From LMUY01 sp964244655 (lineage in GTDB: Bacteria > Pseudomonadota > Alphaproteobacteria > Acetobacterales > Acetobacteraceae): a stretch of 8,871 nt of DNA. The notes under the pieces were generated by a model, which was not told the DNA's origin, did not search any database, and saw nothing but the letters and a program-made list of their open reading frames with translations. Where the stretch lies: assembly GCA_964244655.1 (NCBI GenBank), contig CAXTJU010000119.1:1-8871 (forward strand), given 5' to 3'. A program made the translations under genes and the position numbers. Below are positions 7,385 through 8,871 of the stretch, piece by piece (the first letter of the stretch is position 1; every line of letters begins with the position of its first letter).

Positions 7385-7410
7385 TGGAGTGCGCCCCTTG
7401 GGGTGGACAG
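7385..7410 (+). repeat. Left terminal inverted repeat of the IS3-family element
   Basis: 26 bases that are the exact reverse complement of 8613-8638. The core CCCCTTGGGG could itself fold into a small hairpin. Confidence 0.88.
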
Positions 7411-7462
7411 AATGGGCGATTTGAATTGACCCCCCTTGCTGGGCTTCCGGAGAGTGGAAGCC

Positions 7463-7813
7463 ATGACGAAGCATCGTTCACACAGCGCCGCGTTCAAGCG
7501 GCAGGTTGCTGAGGAGTTCATCGCGGGCGAGACGCTGCACACGCTGTCCAAGCAGCACGACATCTCCCGGCAGCTGATCCGGATCTGGGTTGGCAAGTTC
7601 GAGGCTGGCGCACTGGACGATGATGTGCAGGCGGCCGACCTGATGCAGGAACACGAAGCCCGGATCGCCGCGCTTGAGCGTCTCGTGGGCCGCCAGGCGT
7701 TAGAGATCGAACTGCTAAAAGGGGCTTTGAAGCATGCTTCCCGGCCGAAAAGCGCGAGCACCTCCATCGTCACCGGCCCCGTAGCATCTCCGTCAGCAGG
7801 GGGTGCGAGCTGA
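7463..7813 (+). CDS. IS3-family OrfA, helix-turn-helix protein
   Basis: 116-aa OrfA from ATG 7463 (MTKHRSHSAAFKRQ), which binds the element's ends and supplies the N-terminal part of the frameshifted transposase in this family. A helix-turn-helix lies at about residues 12-45 (FKRQVAEEF, then TLSKQHDISRQLIRIW), followed by a leucine-zipper-like helix (EARIAALERLVGRQALEIEL). A purine-rich stretch (GGAGAGTGGAAG) precedes the start, and an upstream in-frame ATG at 7436 is less likely because it lengthens the protein before the conserved start. Its TGA (7811-7813) overlaps the orfB ATG (7813-7815) as TGATG, allowing coupled translation; CTAAAAGGGG near 7716 is a poor slippery site. It appears intact. 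Confidence 0.85.
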   Translation: MTKHRSHSAAFKRQVAEEFIAGETLHTLSKQHDISRQLIRIWVGKFEAGALDDDVQAADLMQEHEARIAALERLVGRQALEIELLKGALKHASRPKSASTSIVTGPVASPSAGGAS

Positions 7814-8610
7814 TGGCCCTCACGCGATCCACCTTTTACGACGCGTCGCCAGTCATGCTGCCTGACGACGGTATCCTCGCCCGGATTGGCACAATTTGCG
7901 ACGAGTTCGAGTGCTACGGCTACCGGCGGGTTGGAGCAGCACTGCGCCACCAGGGTATCGTGGTGAACGGCAAGAAGCTCCGCCGCTTGATGCGGGAGCA
8001 CGGTTTGCAGCCAAAACAGCGACGGCGATACGTCGTGACGACCGACAGCGACCATGCCGGGCCGATCTATCCCGACCTGGCCAAGGATGTCGTTCCCGAT
8101 CGCCCGAACCAGCTCTAGGTCGCAGACCTGACGTACGTGGCCATACCGAGCGGCTTCGTCTACCTGGCTGCCATCCTGGATGCCTGGTCGCGCAAGGTCG
8201 TTGGCTATGCGATCAGCCGCTCCATGGATGCTCGCATCGCCGTCGCGGCGCTGAAGGCGGCGATCAGGAACCGGACCCCACCACCAGGCTGCCTGCATCA
8301 CTCCGATCGCGGGTCGCAATACGCGTCCGAGGCGTGTCGCACCTTGCTGGCGGCACACGGCCTGACCGGCTCGATGAGCCGCCGCGGCAACCCGTACGAT
8401 AATGCCAAGGCGGAGAGCTTCATAAAAACGCTGAAGGTCGAAGCCGTTTACCTTGCAGCCTACGAAACGTTCGAGGACGTCACCGCCGACCTTCCACGCT
8501 TCATTGACAACCTCTACAACTCAAGGCGGCTGCACTCGGCCCTCGGTTATCTCAGCCCCGTGCAGTTTGAGGATCAACACGCCCGGCAAACGGTCAAAAC
8601 AGCGGCTTGA
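7813..8610 (+). pseudogene. IS3-family OrfB transposase with internal amber codon
   Basis: Integrase-fold (rve) DDE transposase, 265 codons plus stop. It has the N-terminal HTH_21-type segment (YGYRRVGAALR, KKLRRLMREHGL) and then the catalytic domain. Asp105 is in VADLTYV, Asp165 in HHSDRGSQY and Glu201 in NAKAESFIKTLK, with the exact 35-residue spacing between the second Asp and Glu. The C-terminal YNSRRLHSALGYLSP signature is present. Codon 102 is TAG (8116-8118), where relatives have Trp (NQLWVAD): a TGG-to-TAG change that stops translation before the first catalytic Asp. All else is intact, so the inactivation looks recent. Amber suppression, mobilisation in trans or a sequencing error remain possible. 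Confidence 0.88.
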
Positions 8611-8612
8611 TC

Positions 8613-8638
8613 CTGTCCACCCCAAGGGGCGCACTCCA
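8613..8638 (+). repeat. Right terminal inverted repeat of the IS3-family element
   Basis: Exact 26-base reverse complement of 7385-7410, beginning two bases after the orfB stop at 8610. Confidence 0.88.
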
Positions 8639-8777
8639 GTGCGCCGACTGAAGCTGCTGGAGCAGGAGAACAGCCGCCTGCGTCGAGCAATCTTGGACCT
8701 GACGCTGAAGAAGCTGATCCTGAAGGAAGCCGCCTTGGGAAACTTCTGAGCGCCGCGCGTCGTCGGAGATGCATCGA
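8639..8777 (+). pseudogene. IS407-like IS3-family element fragment (OrfA 3' end and OrfB start)
   Basis: Directly after the IS right end, the plus strand reads RRLKLLEQENSRLRRAILDL, then LKKLILKEAALGNF and TGA at 8747-8749. This is the leucine-zipper C-terminus typical of OrfA proteins of the IS407 group. In the -1 frame from 8746, LSAARRRRCIE follows, which matches the start of OrfB in that group. Both frames then run into unrelated IstB sequence, so only about 140 bp of this second element remain. Its orfA 5' half is not found left of the inserted IS, so this is not a simple nested insertion. Confidence 0.7.
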
Positions 8778-8871
8778 GCTACAAGGACCTGGCCACCTTT
8801 GATTTCGCGGCCAGCAAGGTCAACGAGGCCACGGTCCGGCAGCTGCACCAGGGCGAGTTCACTGATCGGTC
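8776..8871 (+). pseudogene. IS21-family IstB-like ATPase fragment, running off the window
   Basis: Reads SYKDLATFDFAASKVNEA and VRQLHQGEFTD in one open frame to the window end. This closely resembles the segment before the Walker A motif in IstB helper ATPases of IS21-family elements (family: D-L-x-x-F-D-F ... V-R-Q-L-H ... E-F). The Walker A motif itself would lie beyond 8871. The N-terminal part of IstB is missing: the frame is joined directly to the IS407-like fragment and has a stop at 8747-8749. It is therefore 5'-truncated, whatever lies to the right. Confidence 0.65.

Larger units (their letters stand above)
7385..8638 (+). mobile_element. IS3-family insertion sequence, 1254 bp, full length
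   Basis: The element is delimited by perfect 26-bp inverted repeats (7385-7410 and 8613-8638) beginning TGGAGTGCGCC and ending GGCGCACTCCA, the TG...CA ends typical of the IS3 family. It holds orfA and orfB in the usual overlapping -1 arrangement. The length is normal for the family. The bases outside the ends (GAAA on the left, GTGC on the right) do not form a 3-5 bp target duplication, so the flanks were probably rearranged after insertion. orfB carries an internal stop. It starts 33 bp after the permease stop and does not interrupt that gene. Confidence 0.88.

Noticed and set aside
1..8871. CRISPR array, tRNA, rRNA or riboswitch
   Set aside because: No regularly spaced direct repeats, cloverleaf or conserved RNA motif seen on either strand by eye.

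Overview
This is a GC-rich (about 60-65 % by eye) bacterial window with Sec-type exported proteins and typical proteobacterial insertion sequences. A high-GC alpha- or betaproteobacterium fits best; the sequence does not let me name the genus. The layout is a four-gene hydrolase/transport island (about 690-7350) flanked by insertion-sequence debris on both sides.

Left edge (1-660): the decayed C-terminal end of an IS3-family transposase with a frameshift, a probable IS end, and then a minus-strand fragment that reads as a decayed HxlR-type winged-helix regulator. Core: a tannase/feruloyl-esterase-family hydrolase on the minus strand (688-2454) is divergent from a secreted PHB-depolymerase-like esterase on the plus strand (2635-3717). 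A second tannase-family hydrolase (4138-5844) follows, then a GntP-family permease (5961-7351) that carries a one-base frameshift in a G-run near its 3' end. Between these last two is a strong hairpin (5862-5891).

Right edge (7385-8871): a complete 1254-bp IS3-family element with perfect 26-bp terminal inverted repeats. Its orfB has an amber codon where the family has Trp, although the DDE residues are intact. No target duplication is visible. It abuts a fragment of a second IS3-family element (IS407-like), which is joined directly to the start of an IS21-type IstB gene that runs off the window.

Working model (inference): three exported serine esterases release hydroxy-acid or aromatic-acid units from an ester polymer or oligomer outside the cytoplasm, and the GntP permease imports a small hydroxy-acid such as 3-hydroxybutyrate. 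The permease frameshift and the surrounding IS scars suggest the island is mobile and partly decaying. The most unusual molecular point is that the two tannase paralogues have lost different family hallmarks. The first lacks the Cys pair next to the catalytic Ser and His but keeps the calcium loop; the second keeps the Cys pair but lacks the calcium loop.
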